Of a DNA stretch of 64,000 nucleotides, positions 17,475 to 26,306 are shown one piece after another. The number at the start of each line of letters is the position of its first letter. The first letter of the stretch is position 1. Origin of the DNA: Halomicrococcus gelatinilyticus (GTDB taxonomy: Archaea > Halobacteriota > Halobacteria > Halobacteriales > Haladaptataceae); the NCBI GenBank assembly GCA_024227995.1, contig CP100465.1, positions 682,001-746,000 of the forward strand, in the 5' to 3' direction. The position numbers and the translations under genes are program-made. Under the pieces are notes generated by a model. That model was not told the origin of the DNA, did no database searches, and was given only the letters and a program-made list of their open reading frames with translations.

Positions 17475-18410
17475 CTACACGCCCAGGTAGACGGCGACGT
17501 ACGCCAGCATCGCCAGCGTCACCGCCGTCAGCCCGGTACACACCCAGACGCGGGGGTCGCGGGACGGCCGGAACCGACGTGCCGGATGGAGCTGCGGCGC
17601 GACGCCGACGAACCCCACCGCAAGGATGGAGAAGACGAAGTGGTACGACACCGCCATCGTCGGTGCCGGCAGCAACAGTGCGGCGATGGCGTACCCCGCA
17701 CCGAGCGCCGACCGCGGGTGGACGTGGGTACCGAGGCGGTCGCCGTCGCGCAGGCGGAAGTACGTCGCCGCCGCCAGCCAGCCGGTCGCCAGTTCCAGCC
17801 CGAAGATGGCGACGAGATTCAGCGTCGGGTCGCCAGCCACGTGGAGCCGCCCGGCGAGCAGCGTGACGTCGAACGGGTAGAGAAAGCCCGGCGGCTGGCC
17901 CGTGAACACGTCGCCGAACGGGTGCGAGAGCAGGCCGAACGCCGCCGCGGCGAGCAACGCCGTCGGCCCGAGGTCGGTCCGGTCGGCCGCGGCCGCGGCC
18001 ACGACGACGCCGGCGACCGCGAACACGAGCATGACGCCCGCACCGAGGACGCCGCTCTCGGCGAACGCGAGGCCGACCAGCGCCGCGAGCGCGGCGGCAC
18101 CCGCCGTCCGGCGGTAGCGGTCGCGGGTCGTCCAGACGAACGCGACGGCCGCGACCGCGCCGACGACCAGCGAGTGGGTGACCGCGCGGTGGACGAGGGT
18201 GGAGGTCCCCCAGAACGCGGCGGTCATCTCCCAGACGCCGCCGAAACCGGCCTGCGCGAGGCCGACCAGCGCGTAGCTCATGTCGACGTCGGGCACGGCC
18301 GCGAACGCGCCGGCGACCGCACCGAACGCCAGCGCTCGCCGACCGGGCCAGCGGCGACTCGCGACGAGCGCGGCGAGGGCGAAGGCCAGGAGGGCGTGGC
18401 CGACCATCAT
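17475..18410 (-). CDS. DUF457 family membrane-bound metal-dependent hydrolase
   Basis: The 311-residue polytopic membrane protein opens MVGHALLAFALAAL and has DVDMSYAL and HRAVTHSLVVG. These His/Asp motifs belong to the YdjM/YbcI (DUF457) family of predicted inner-membrane metal-dependent hydrolases. A later SHPFGDVFTG continues the metal motif. Eight or nine hydrophobic segments are visible. Either of two consecutive ATGs could start translation. A TTAAG element about 25 bases upstream fits a leaderless transcript. Substrate is unknown for the family in archaea. Confidence 0.82.
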   Translation of the reverse strand: MMVGHALLAFALAALVASRRWPGRRALAFGAVAGAFAAVPDVDMSYALVGLAQAGFGGVWEMTAAFWGTSTLVHRAVTHSLVVGAVAAVAFVWTTRDRYRRTAGAAALAALVGLAFAESGVLGAGVMLVFAVAGVVVAAAAADRTDLGPTALLAAAAFGLLSHPFGDVFTGQPPGFLYPFDVTLLAGRLHVAGDPTLNLVAIFGLELATGWLAAATYFRLRDGDRLGTHVHPRSALGAGYAIAALLLPAPTMAVSYHFVFSILAVGFVGVAPQLHPARRFRPSRDPRVWVCTGLTAVTLAMLAYVAVYLGV

Positions 18411-18512
18411 AGTATCGGCACTTCGTACTACGCCATCTTAAGCCTCTCTCCTACGAGAGGTGACAGCTTCGCAGGGTGAGCGGAACCGTCATCGCCGGGC
18501 AGCGAGGACGGT

Positions 18513-18534
18513 GGTTCCGCCGGTCGGCGGAACC
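18513..18534. promoter_or_regulatory. Near-contiguous palindrome upstream of the HAD gene
   Basis: GGTTCCGCCG (18513-18522) and its exact complement CGGCGGAACC (18525-18534) are separated by GT. It lies between two divergent genes, 37 bases before the HAD start. It could be an operator or a strong hairpin. No partner regulator is evident. Confidence 0.5.
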
Positions 18535-18570
18535 GAAGTCCATTTGCGCCGCGCGCGCCAATCGACGCGC

Positions 18571-19092
18571 GTGACGCGAGACGACGTTTCGGCGGTGGTG
18601 TACGACTTCGACGGGACGCTCGTGGACCTGGTCGTCGACTGGAACGCGGTCGCCGAGGAGGTCGCCGACGTCCTCGCGACGGGCGGCGTGGACGCGAGCG
18701 ACGCCGACCTCTGGCGGATGCTCGACCTGGCAGACGAGGCGGACCTCCGGCCGACGGTCGAGGACGTGATCAGCGCCCACGAGTGCGACGGGGCGCGACA
18801 GTCGACCCGTCTCCGGCACGCCGACCTGGTGGCCGACCACGACGTTCCGGTCGGCGTCTGCTCGTTGAACGCCGAGGCGGCCTGCCGGGTCGGTCTCGAG
18901 GTTCACGACCTCGCGGGCCACGTCGACGCGGTGGTCGGCCGCGACTCGGTCGCGACGCGGAAGCCGGACCCGGAACCGCTGATCGCGACGCTCCGCAGGC
19001 TCGACGCCGACGGGGACGCGCTGTTCGTCGGCGACTCGCGCCGGGACGAACTCACGGCCGAGCGCGCCGGCGTGGCGTTCGAGTGGGTCTGA
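18571..19092 (+). CDS. HAD family phosphatase
   Basis: The 173-residue protein has HAD motif I YDFDGTLVDL near its N-terminus, motif II around VGVCSLNAEAA, a Lys in TRKPDPEPL (motif III) and motif IV VGDSRRDELTA. The short cap resembles phosphoglycolate-phosphatase-like members. The start is the GTG at 18571, directly before conserved sequence; the longer frame upstream crosses the palindrome and is unlikely to be coding. Substrate is unknown. Confidence 0.85.
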   Translation: MTRDDVSAVVYDFDGTLVDLVVDWNAVAEEVADVLATGGVDASDADLWRMLDLADEADLRPTVEDVISAHECDGARQSTRLRHADLVADHDVPVGVCSLNAEAACRVGLEVHDLAGHVDAVVGRDSVATRKPDPEPLIATLRRLDADGDALFVGDSRRDELTAERAGVAFEWV

Positions 19093-19094
19093 TT

Positions 19095-19331
19095 CTACTG
19101 CTGGCTGCGAGCGTAGGCGTAGACGCCCAGCGCGACGACCAGCCAGACGACGGCCCCGACGCGGATGGCGAACTCCGCGCGAGCGCCCCACGTCGGCAGG
19201 TCGACCCCGGAGAACAGGGCCAGGGCGGCGACGACCGGCGCGCCGACGACGATGGAGACGACGAACGTGACCTGCATCACCCACCCGAAGTCGACGCCGT
19301 CCGGATCGTGGGTCTCGACTGGTTCTGGCAC
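19095..19331 (-). CDS. Small two-TM membrane protein (DUF5822-like)
   Basis: The 78-residue protein begins PEPVETHDPDGVDFGWVMQ after its start residue and has two hydrophobic segments (about residues 18-40 and 52-73). From memory this matches a haloarchaeal family called DUF5822, of unknown function. The GTG at 19331 lies about 27 bases after a CTTAAG promoter-like element, fitting a leaderless start. The longer in-frame extension is basic and non-conserved in style. It converges with the HAD gene, two bases apart. Confidence 0.75.
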   Translation of the reverse strand: MPEPVETHDPDGVDFGWVMQVTFVVSIVVGAPVVAALALFSGVDLPTWGARAEFAIRVGAVVWLVVALGVYAYARSQQ

Positions 19332-19447
19332 GGTTCGAACCGGGTTCCGGGAGCGCTTAAGGGTTACTCGGTCCGGCCGGCCGTCTCTCGCCGCCGCGCG
19401 ACCGCGACCGACAACACTGAAGGGGGTCCGCGTACTCAACCGGAGCG

Positions 19448-19858
19448 ATGAGCTACGCGCTGCGCGAGCACACGGCCGACGTCGCCGTCGAGGCGACCGG
19501 TGACACCCTCGACGCGACGTTCGCCGCCATCGGGGACGGGATGGCGGCGGCGATGTGCGACGACGTTCCCGACGCGGGTGACCGCTTCGACGTGACCGTC
19601 CGGGCCGAGGGACTGGAGGCGCTCCTGTTCGACTACCTGGACGAACTCATCTACCAGCGCGACGTCCGCGCCGTCCTGCCGGTCGACAACGAGGTCGCGG
19701 TCACCGACGCCGACGAGGAGTGGGAGCTCTCGGGCAGCGCCCGCGGCGTCCCGCTGGGCGACGTCGACGCCCGCGAGATCAAGGCGGTCACCTACTCGGA
19801 GATGGCCGTCGAGGAGCGACCGGACGGCTGGCGGGCGTACGTGGTCCTCGACGTCTGA
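19448..19858 (+). CDS. Archease
   Basis: The 136-residue protein has the archease layout: YALREHTADVAVEATG at the N-terminus with the conserved metal-binding Asp, a central LFDYLDELIYQRD segment and a C-terminal AVTYSEMAVEE. Archease activates the RNA ligase RtcB by promoting its guanylylation with GTP, supporting tRNA splicing. RtcB itself is encoded about 10 kb away at 30035-31492. The gene is transcribed alone and converges with cdc48. Confidence 0.93.
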   Translation: MSYALREHTADVAVEATGDTLDATFAAIGDGMAAAMCDDVPDAGDRFDVTVRAEGLEALLFDYLDELIYQRDVRAVLPVDNEVAVTDADEEWELSGSARGVPLGDVDAREIKAVTYSEMAVEERPDGWRAYVVLDV

Positions 19859-19943
19859 ATCGGCGAGAAACCGTCGAGAGCGTCGCGTCACCACAGGCGG
19901 TGAAAATCGCTGGAAACGGGGTGACGCGACCCGCAACGGAACG

Positions 19944-22205
19944 TTACTGGAACGCGCCGCCGACCGCGCGGTCCTGGGTCTCGCGCTCGGCGGTGTCGAA
20001 CCGCTCTTCGATCTCCGCGTAGCGTTCGCGGGTCTCCTCGGTGACGCTCTGGGTCACCTCGTCGAGTGCGGCCTCGAAGTGCTCGGCCTTCACCCGGACG
20101 TTCCCGACGCTCTCGCCGATCTGCTCGGGGTCGACGCTCTGGATGAACTCCCGGCTGGCGGCCATCGACGCCTCGCGGCAGACCGCCTCGATGTCCGCGC
20201 CGACGTAGCCCTCGGTCTTCTGTGCCAGGGCGTCGAGGTCGACGTCGTCGGCGAGCGGCTTCTCGCGGGTGTGGACCTCGAAGATGGCGCGGCGCGCCTC
20301 CTCGTCGGGCACCGGCACGTGGACGTGGCGGTCCAGACGACCGGGGCGCAGCAGCGCCGAGTCGATGAGGTCCGGCCGGTTCGACGTGGCGATGACGACC
20401 ACGTCCTCCAGTTCCTCCAGCCCGTCGAGCTCGGTCAGCAGCTGGGAGACGACGCGCTCGCTGACCTGCGAGCCGCCGCCCTGCCCGGACCCGCGTTCGG
20501 TGGCGATGGAGTCGATCTCGTCGAAGAAGACGACGGTCGGGGCGTTCTCGCGCGCCTTGCTGAACACCTCGCGGACGCCCTTCTCCGACTCGCCGACCCA
20601 CTTCGACAGCAGTTCGGGGCCCTTGATGGAGATGAAGTTGCTGTCGCTCTCGTTGGCGACGGCCTTCGCCATCAGGGTCTTGCCGGTCCCGGGCGGGCCG
20701 TACATCAGCACGCCCTTGGCGGCCTGCATGTCGAGCTCCGTGAACACCTCGGGGAAGTCGAGCGGCCACTGGATGGTCTCGCGGAGTCGCTCTTTGGTGT
20801 CCTCCAGGCCGCCGACGTCGTTCCAGGTCACGTCGGGGACCTCGACGAACACCTCGCGGAGCGCCGAGGGTTCGATGCCCTTCAGCGCCTCCTTGAAGTC
20901 GTTCTCGGTCACCTGCAGCGAGTCCAGCACGTCTGCGGGTATCTCGTCGCTCTCGAGGTCGATCTGCGGGCGGATGCGCCGCAGCGCGTTCATCGCCGAC
21001 TCCTTGGAGAGCGACTCGAGGTCGGCGCCGACGAAGCCGTGGGTGTTGTCGGCGTACTCCTCGAGGTCGATGTCGTCGGCCATCGGCATGCCGCGGGTGT
21101 GGACCTGCAGAATCTCGAGGCGGCCCTCGCGGTCCGGGACGCCGATCTCGATCTCGCGGTCGAACCGACCGGGGCGACGGAGCGCGGGGTCGACGGCGTC
21201 GACGCGGTTGGTCGCCGCGATGACCGTCACCTCGCCGCGCTCCTCCAGGCCGTCCATCAGCGAGAGCAGCTGGGCGACGACCCGGCGCTCGACGTCGCCG
21301 CCGGCCTCCTCGCGCTGGGGCGCGATGGAGTCGAGTTCGTCGATGAAGACGATGGCCGGCGCGTTCTGCTCGGCCTCCTCGAACACCTCGCGCAGTTGCT
21401 CCTCGCTCTCCCCGTAGTACTTCGACATGATCTCGGGGCCCGAGATGGTCTGGAAGTGCGCGTCGATCTCGTTGGCGACGGCCTTCGCCATCAGGGTCTT
21501 GCCGGTCCCAGGCGGGCCGTGCAGGAGCACGCCCTTCGGCGGTTCGATGCCGAGGCGGCTGAACAGCTCGGGGTGGCGCATCGGCAGTTCGATCATCTCG
21601 CGGACCTGCTCGAGTTCGCCCTCGAGACCGCCGATGTCCTCGTAGGTCACGTCGGGGCGGGCCTCACCGCCGGCGGCGCCCTCGGCGATCTCCTCGGCGG
21701 GGCGCTCGCTGATCTGGATGTCGGTGGAGTCGGTGACGACGACCGTCCCTTCGGGGTCGGTGCTGGCGACCTTCAGCGGGATGGACTGGCCGGAGCCCAT
21801 CCCCATCAGGCCGAATCCGAAGGGGATGGCCTGCCCCTGGGTGATGGCCTGGCCGCTCAGCTTGTCGCGGATGTGGGGCGCGATGTTGCCGCGGATCTGG
21901 AGGTTCTGCGGGAGCGCGATGGTGACGCGCTTGGCCGGCTTGACGTCGGCCGTCTCGATGGTGACCTTGTCGTCGATGCCGACGCCGGCCTCCTGACGGA
22001 GCTTGCCGTCGATGCGGACGATGCCGCGCCCCTCGTCCTCGGGGTAGCCGGGCCAGACGCGCGCCACGGCACGACCCTGCCCCCGCCCCTCGATGACGAT
22101 GTAATCGCCGTTCTCCACGCCGAGGTCCTCCATCGAACGGCGGTCCACGGCGGCGAGCCCGCGACCCGCGTCCTTCTGCTTGAGCGGCTTGACAGTAAGT
22201 TTCAT
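19944..22205 (-). CDS. cdc48: Cdc48/VAT-type AAA ATPase
   Basis: The 753-residue protein has a Cdc48 N domain ([19 protein letters not shown] onward) and two AAA modules. Walker A motifs GPPGTGKT sit near residues 230 and 503. The Walker B motifs are [11 protein letters not shown] and [11 protein letters not shown], each with arginine-finger regions. It unfolds proteins for degradation by the proteasome. The ATG at 22205 overlaps the stop of an upstream alpha-crystallin-like gene by four bases; a longer frame upstream is a shadow. The C-terminus lacks a clear hydrophobic HbYX motif. Confidence 0.96.
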   Translation of the reverse strand: MKLTVKPLKQKDAGRGLAAVDRRSMEDLGVENGDYIVIEGRGQGRAVARVWPGYPEDEGRGIVRIDGKLRQEAGVGIDDKVTIETADVKPAKRVTIALPQNLQIRGNIAPHIRDKLSGQAITQGQAIPFGFGLMGMGSGQSIPLKVASTDPEGTVVVTDSTDIQISERPAEEIAEGAAGGEARPDVTYEDIGGLEGELEQVREMIELPMRHPELFSRLGIEPPKGVLLHGPPGTGKTLMAKAVANEIDAHFQTISGPEIMSKYYGESEEQLREVFEEAEQNAPAIVFIDELDSIAPQREEAGGDVERRVVAQLLSLMDGLEERGEVTVIAATNRVDAVDPALRRPGRFDREIEIGVPDREGRLEILQVHTRGMPMADDIDLEEYADNTHGFVGADLESLSKESAMNALRRIRPQIDLESDEIPADVLDSLQVTENDFKEALKGIEPSALREVFVEVPDVTWNDVGGLEDTKERLRETIQWPLDFPEVFTELDMQAAKGVLMYGPPGTGKTLMAKAVANESDSNFISIKGPELLSKWVGESEKGVREVFSKARENAPTVVFFDEIDSIATERGSGQGGGSQVSERVVSQLLTELDGLEELEDVVVIATSNRPDLIDSALLRPGRLDRHVHVPVPDEEARRAIFEVHTREKPLADDVDLDALAQKTEGYVGADIEAVCREASMAASREFIQSVDPEQIGESVGNVRVKAEHFEAALDEVTQSVTEETRERYAEIEERFDTAERETQDRAVGGAFQ

Positions 22206-22444
22206 CGTCTCACCTCGACCGTGACGACGCCATTGTTGATAAACGCTTGCGCCTCGCCCTCCGGTAGTTCGACCTCCGTCTGGTAGTTGTCCTCGGCGCC
22301 CTCGACGACGAAGATGGCCACGTCGTCGAGCACGTCCACGGAGACGTCCGCCGTCCCGAAGTCCGCGACGAGCAGTTCCTCGTCGTCGTACCGGTAGCGG
22401 CGGGCGATGCTCCCCTCGCTCTGAGTGATGCGTTCGAGTGACAT
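22202..22444 (-). CDS. Small alpha-crystallin-like protein, coupled to cdc48
   Basis: The 80-residue product has the beta-strand pattern of an Hsp20/alpha-crystallin-like domain without the flanking arms (for example [20 protein letters not shown] and [15 protein letters not shown]). From memory it matches a haloarchaeal DUF (DUF7127). The gene directly precedes cdc48 with an ATGA overlap, so it is probably made with it and may act as an adaptor or substrate-holding factor. That role is inference. Confidence 0.75.
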   Translation of the reverse strand: MSLERITQSEGSIARRYRYDDEELLVADFGTADVSVDVLDDVAIFVVEGAEDNYQTEVELPEGEAQAFINNGVVTVEVRR

Positions 22445-22562
22445 TTCTTCCTAACTTCCGGTTAGGGCTTACAATATTTAAACCTTTCTCAAGAAGGGTT
22501 GTTCCCGTACCGCGATTCCCTGTTTTGGAGTCGAAATGCAGTTCACAGACGCGGGGCCCCGG

Positions 22563-22570
22563 AATTTTAT
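22563..22570 (+). promoter_or_regulatory. TATA box of the alpha/beta hydrolase gene
   Basis: AATTTTAT lies about 25-32 bases before the ATG at 22595. The spacing fits a leaderless transcript and decides that ATG against in-frame codons further upstream. Confidence 0.6.
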
Positions 22571-22594
22571 ACCATCTGCCAGCGAAGGAGCGGT

Positions 22595-23371
22595 ATGGAA
22601 ACGGTGACCCACCACGGTCGGACCACGGCCTATCGCCGGGCCGACCGCGGTGCCGGCGGCGACCCCGTCCTGTTCGTCCACGGCAGCGGCGGCTCGCACG
22701 AGGTGTGGAAGGCACAGCTCGGACGACTCTCCTCGACGGTCCCGGTCGTGGCCGTCGACCTGAGCGGCCACGGCGAGTCGGACGACGTGGACGCCGACGC
22801 CGGCTGGGGTGCGCTGTCGGCGTACGCCTCCGACGTCGACGCCGTCGCCCGCGAGACGGGCGCGACGACGTTCGTCGGCAACTCGCTCGGCGGCGCGGTC
22901 GTGATGCACCTCCTCCTCGAGCGCGACCGCTCCCCCGAAGCGGTCGTGCTCGCCGGCACCGGCGCGAAACTCGCCGTCCTCGACGACCTCCTCGCGTGGC
23001 TCGACGGCGACTTCGACCACGCCGTGGAGTTCCTGCACGGCGAGGACAGGCTCTTCCACGACCCCGACGACCGGTACGTCGACCTGTCGAAGGCCGGGAT
23101 GTACGACGTCGGTCGGCGCGTCACAGAACGGGACTTCCGCTCCTGCCACACCTTCGACGTCCGCGACCGTCTCGACGAGCTCGCCGCGCCGACGCTCGCC
23201 GTCGTCGGCGAACACGACCGCCTCACCCCGCCCTCGTACCACGAGTACCTCGCGGAGAACGTCCAGGACGGACGGTACGCCGAGATTCCGGACGCGGCCC
23301 ACCTCGCGATGCTGGAACGCCCCGAGGCGTTCAACGAAGCGCTGACCGACTTCCTCGACGACGTGCGGTGA
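22595..23371 (+). CDS. Alpha/beta-fold hydrolase
   Basis: The 258-residue protein has the oxyanion region [12 protein letters not shown], the nucleophile elbow GNSLGG (Ser about residue 93), a catalytic Asp region [10 protein letters not shown] and a C-terminal His in [10 protein letters not shown]. It resembles esterases and C-C hydrolases of the small alpha/beta family. Substrate is unknown. It is transcribed alone and converges with panB. Confidence 0.88.
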   Translation: METVTHHGRTTAYRRADRGAGGDPVLFVHGSGGSHEVWKAQLGRLSSTVPVVAVDLSGHGESDDVDADAGWGALSAYASDVDAVARETGATTFVGNSLGGAVVMHLLLERDRSPEAVVLAGTGAKLAVLDDLLAWLDGDFDHAVEFLHGEDRLFHDPDDRYVDLSKAGMYDVGRRVTERDFRSCHTFDVRDRLDELAAPTLAVVGEHDRLTPPSYHEYLAENVQDGRYAEIPDAAHLAMLERPEAFNEALTDFLDDVR

Positions 23372-23418
23372 CAGCCCGGTGGCGTCCGGACGGCGGTTGG
23401 CATCCGGTGACGGCCCGG

Positions 23419-24231
23419 TCAGTACACGTCGTCCAGGTTCTCCTCGACGTGGCTGTGCTCGTCCGCCGGGAACTCGCCGGACTCGACGGCGTCGCGGAAA
23501 TCCTCGACCGCACGCTCCATCTCCCCGCGGACGTCGCCGAACTGCTTCGAGAAGGAGGGCGACCAGTCGCTCAGACCGACGGCGTCGTTGACCACGAGCA
23601 CCTGGCCGTCGGTGTCGGGGCCGGCGCCGATGCCGATGGTCGGGATGGACAGCGCCTCCGTGATGGCCGCCGCGATGTTCGCGGGGACGTGCTCCAGCAC
23701 GAGCGAGAACGCGCCTGCCTCCTCGTGGGCGAGCGCGAGGTCGAGCATCTCCTCGGCTGCCTCCTCGCTCGTGCCCTGACGGGAGTAGCCGCCGAGTTCG
23801 TTGACGTGCTGGGGCGTCAACCCGAGATGGGCCATCACCGGGATGCCGACCTGGGTCAGCGTCTCGGTCAACGCCACGGTGTGCTCGCCGCTCTCGATCT
23901 TGACCGCACTCGCGCCCTCCTCCTTCAGCATCCGGCCCGCGTTCTCGACCGCCGTCGCCTCGTCGTAGCCGAAACTCAGGAACGGCAGGTCTGCGACGAC
24001 GAGCGCGTCCTCGACGCCGCGGGCGACCGCGCCCGTGTGGCTCGCCATCTCGTCGACGGTGACGGGGAGCGTCGAGTCGTATCCCAGCACCGCGTTGCCG
24101 ACGCTGTCGCCGACCAGCACGACGTCGATGCCCGCCTCGTCGACGATCTCGGCCGTCGGGGTGTCGTACGCCGTCAGCATCGTGATCGTCTCCTCGCCGG
24201 CCATCTCGCGAACGTCCTGAACCGTTACCAT
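23419..24231 (-). CDS. panB: 3-methyl-2-oxobutanoate hydroxymethyltransferase
   Basis: The 270-residue TIM-barrel enzyme has TMLTAYDTPTAEIVDEAG, VLVGDSVGNAVLGYDSTLP with the metal-binding Asp, VKIESGE and VMAHLGLTPQ. It transfers a hydroxymethyl group from methylene-tetrahydrofolate to ketoisovalerate, giving ketopantoate for coenzyme A synthesis. The start ATG 24231 lies about 25 bases after GATTAAG, a TATA-like element. No other pantothenate gene is next to it. Confidence 0.94.
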   Translation of the reverse strand: MVTVQDVREMAGEETITMLTAYDTPTAEIVDEAGIDVVLVGDSVGNAVLGYDSTLPVTVDEMASHTGAVARGVEDALVVADLPFLSFGYDEATAVENAGRMLKEEGASAVKIESGEHTVALTETLTQVGIPVMAHLGLTPQHVNELGGYSRQGTSEEAAEEMLDLALAHEEAGAFSLVLEHVPANIAAAITEALSIPTIGIGAGPDTDGQVLVVNDAVGLSDWSPSFSKQFGDVRGEMERAVEDFRDAVESGEFPADEHSHVEENLDDVY

Positions 24232-24419
24232 GCGACTTCCTCGTCGTTCCGACGGCTTAATCGCCCCGGTAGCGGCGGAACGCGAGCCGCCGCGCCAGCC
24301 GTCACGAAGGTCGTTGCCGACCGGTGACCCGCCCCGAGCCGGCAGGTTGACCGTGACCACCGCGCACGGACCGGCGCGTGCCGGTAAAACTATATTGGCC
24401 AGTCTGCTACTCCTTCCCA

Positions 24420-24908
24420 GTGAGTGTAAACGTCGACATGCGCGTCGTCGGACCAGGCGACAAAACCTACGTGGAGGACGCCTGGAAACTCAAAGAGCAG
24501 ATCCGCATCGAAGAGGACGTGCTCAAGCAGCGACGCAAGTTCTTCACCGACGCCTACCGCCGCTCGACGGTGTACCTCTACGTGGTCGAAGGAGGGGATG
24601 AGGAGCAACTCATCGGATTCGCCGCGGCGCGGCGCGACGGCTACATCCTCTTTCTCGCGGTCGACAAGCGGTTCCGCGGCGAGGGGTTCGGCGAGCGACT
24701 CGTCGCCCGCGTCGCCGACAACCACTCCTCGGTGACCTGTCACGCCCGCGCGACCAACGAGAACGCGCTCAGGTTCTACCGCCACCTGGGGTTCGAGGTC
24801 GAGCGCCGCATCCGGAACTACTACGAGGACGGCGGCGACGCGTACTACCTCCGCCTCGGCGAACCGGAGGGGCTGACGAAGATCCTATCGGACTTCATGC
24901 GCGGGTAA
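24420..24908 (+). CDS. GNAT N-acetyltransferase (RimI-like)
   Basis: The 162-residue protein has the acetyl-CoA binding loop VDKRFRGEGFGERLVARV and the NENALRFYRHLGFEVERRI end typical of RimI-type N-terminal acetyltransferases. A TATA-like AACTATATT at about 24388-24396 places the transcription start at about 24420, where a GTG begins the frame; ATG 24438 is the alternative. It is divergent from panB. The target is probably a protein N-terminus, by analogy only. Confidence 0.85.
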   Translation: MSVNVDMRVVGPGDKTYVEDAWKLKEQIRIEEDVLKQRRKFFTDAYRRSTVYLYVVEGGDEEQLIGFAAARRDGYILFLAVDKRFRGEGFGERLVARVADNHSSVTCHARATNENALRFYRHLGFEVERRIRNYYEDGGDAYYLRLGEPEGLTKILSDFMRG

Positions 24909-24990
24909 CCGACGAAAGCGACGGGCAAGTCTGGCGACGCGCCAGTGGCGGCCGCCAACCACTAAACCTCCGCCCGTCGAAGCGCAACGC

Positions 24991-26139
24991 ATGACGCTTC
25001 GAGTCGGCGTTCTCGGTTACCGGTTCATGGGCAAAGCCCACGCGAACGCGATGGCGCGGCTACCGATGTTCTTCCCCGACGCACCCGACGTCGAGCGCCA
25101 CGTTCTCGTCGGTCGGGACGAGGCGGCGCTCGCGGACGCAGCCGACCGCCTCGGGTTCGCGGAGACCAGCACCGACTGGGAGTCGGCTATCGACCAGGTC
25201 GACGTCTTCTACAATCTCGGTCCGAACCACGTCCACGCAGAGCCGTCCATCGCGGCGCTCGAACGCGGCGTGCCCGTCCTCTGCGAGAAGCCGCTGTCGA
25301 ACGACCTCGGATCCGCCGAGCGCATGGCGTCGGCCGCGAGCGAGGCCGACGTCCCGACGGCCACGGCGTTCAACTACCGCTACGTCCCCGCGCTGCGGTA
25401 CGCGAAGCGCCTCATCGAGGACGGCGAACTGGGCGAGATACGCCAGTTCCGCGGGCGCTACCTCCAGGACTGGCTCGTCGACCCGGACGCGCCGTGGTCG
25501 TGGCGCAACGACGAGGAGATGGCGGGCAGCGGCGCGCTGGGCGACCTCGGCGCGCACACCGTCGACCTCGCGCGCTTCCTCGTCGGCGACGTCGAGCGCG
25601 TCTCGGGCCACCTCCAAACCTTCGTCGACGAGCGGCCGGTGGAGGGGGAGACTCCGGAGGAATCTCCGGAAGGCGGTGGAACCGCCGAACGCGAGACGCG
25701 GCCGGTGACCGTCGACGACGCCTACTCCGCACAGGCAGAACTGGCGGGCGGCGCGATGGCGACCTTCGAGGCCTCCCGGTTCGCCACCGGCCACAAGAAC
25801 GACCACACGGTCGCGGTGCACGGCTCGAAGGGGAGCCTGAAGTTCTCGCTGGAGCGACTGAACGAACTCGAACTGCTCCGGGAGGGCGACCGCGGCTACG
25901 AGACCATTCTCGTGACGGACGCCGAGGACCCCTACGTCGACCACTGGTGGCCGCCTGGCCACGTCCTCGGCTGGGAGCACACCTTCGTCCACGAGGACTA
26001 CGAGTTCCTCTCGGCGGTCGCGGACGGCGACGGCACCGACGCGTACCGCCCGAACTTCGAGGACGGCGCGGCCGTCCAGCGCGTGCTGGAGGCGATAGAG
26101 CGGAGTGACGCTGCCGGGGAATGGGTCGACGTGACGTAG
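24991..26139 (+). CDS. Gfo/Idh/MocA oxidoreductase with an internal acidic insert
   Basis: The 382-residue protein opens with the Rossmann motif VLGYRFMGKAHANAM and has CEKPLSNDL and GDLGAHTVDLARFL of the family. It would oxidise or reduce a sugar or inositol with NAD(P). Residues about 215-239 form a Glu/Gly/Pro-rich insert bounded by a repeated RPV; at DNA level a 10-bp direct repeat flanks it (25632-25641 and 25698-25707). The stop codon lies inside the loop of the first of several tandem hairpins. An ACTAAACC element about 25 bases upstream supports the start. Substrate is unknown. Confidence 0.87.
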   Translation: MTLRVGVLGYRFMGKAHANAMARLPMFFPDAPDVERHVLVGRDEAALADAADRLGFAETSTDWESAIDQVDVFYNLGPNHVHAEPSIAALERGVPVLCEKPLSNDLGSAERMASAASEADVPTATAFNYRYVPALRYAKRLIEDGELGEIRQFRGRYLQDWLVDPDAPWSWRNDEEMAGSGALGDLGAHTVDLARFLVGDVERVSGHLQTFVDERPVEGETPEESPEGGGTAERETRPVTVDDAYSAQAELAGGAMATFEASRFATGHKNDHTVAVHGSKGSLKFSLERLNELELLREGDRGYETILVTDAEDPYVDHWWPPGHVLGWEHTFVHEDYEFLSAVADGDGTDAYRPNFEDGAAVQRVLEAIERSDAAGEWVDVT

Positions 26140-26296
26140 CTTCGTCACGTCCCCGATTCCCCGGGAGAACCGCCGAATGGGTCAGCGTGGCGTAACGTCG
26201 CCACGCATCCGATTCGGCGGTGAAGTTGGCGAATGGGTCAGCGTGGCGGAACGTCGCCACGCATCCGATTCGGCGGTGAAGTTGGCGAACGGGTCG
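26114..26296. repeat. Tandem 56-bp repeats, each containing a 51-base hairpin
   Basis: Three hairpin units lie at 26114-26164, 26170-26220 and 26226-26276, and a truncated fourth begins at 26282. Each has an outer stem, a GGG/CCC-type middle part, an inner 8-bp stem and a 6-base loop. Outer stems are CCGGGGAAT/ATTCCCCGG in unit 1 and CCGCCGAAT/ATTCGGCGG in unit 2; unit 3 keeps CGAAT/ATTCG. Inner stems are ACGTGACG/CGTCACGT in unit 1 and GCGTGGCG/CGCCACGC in units 2 and 3. Unit 1 overlaps the end of the oxidoreductase gene. The array lies between two convergent genes and may end transcription. Confidence 0.85.
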
Positions 26297-26306
26297 CCCG
26301 AGACGC

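Noticed and set aside
26119..26296. CRISPR array
   Set aside because: The units are palindromic 56-bp tandem repeats with no variable spacers and no cas genes, so they are not a CRISPR array.
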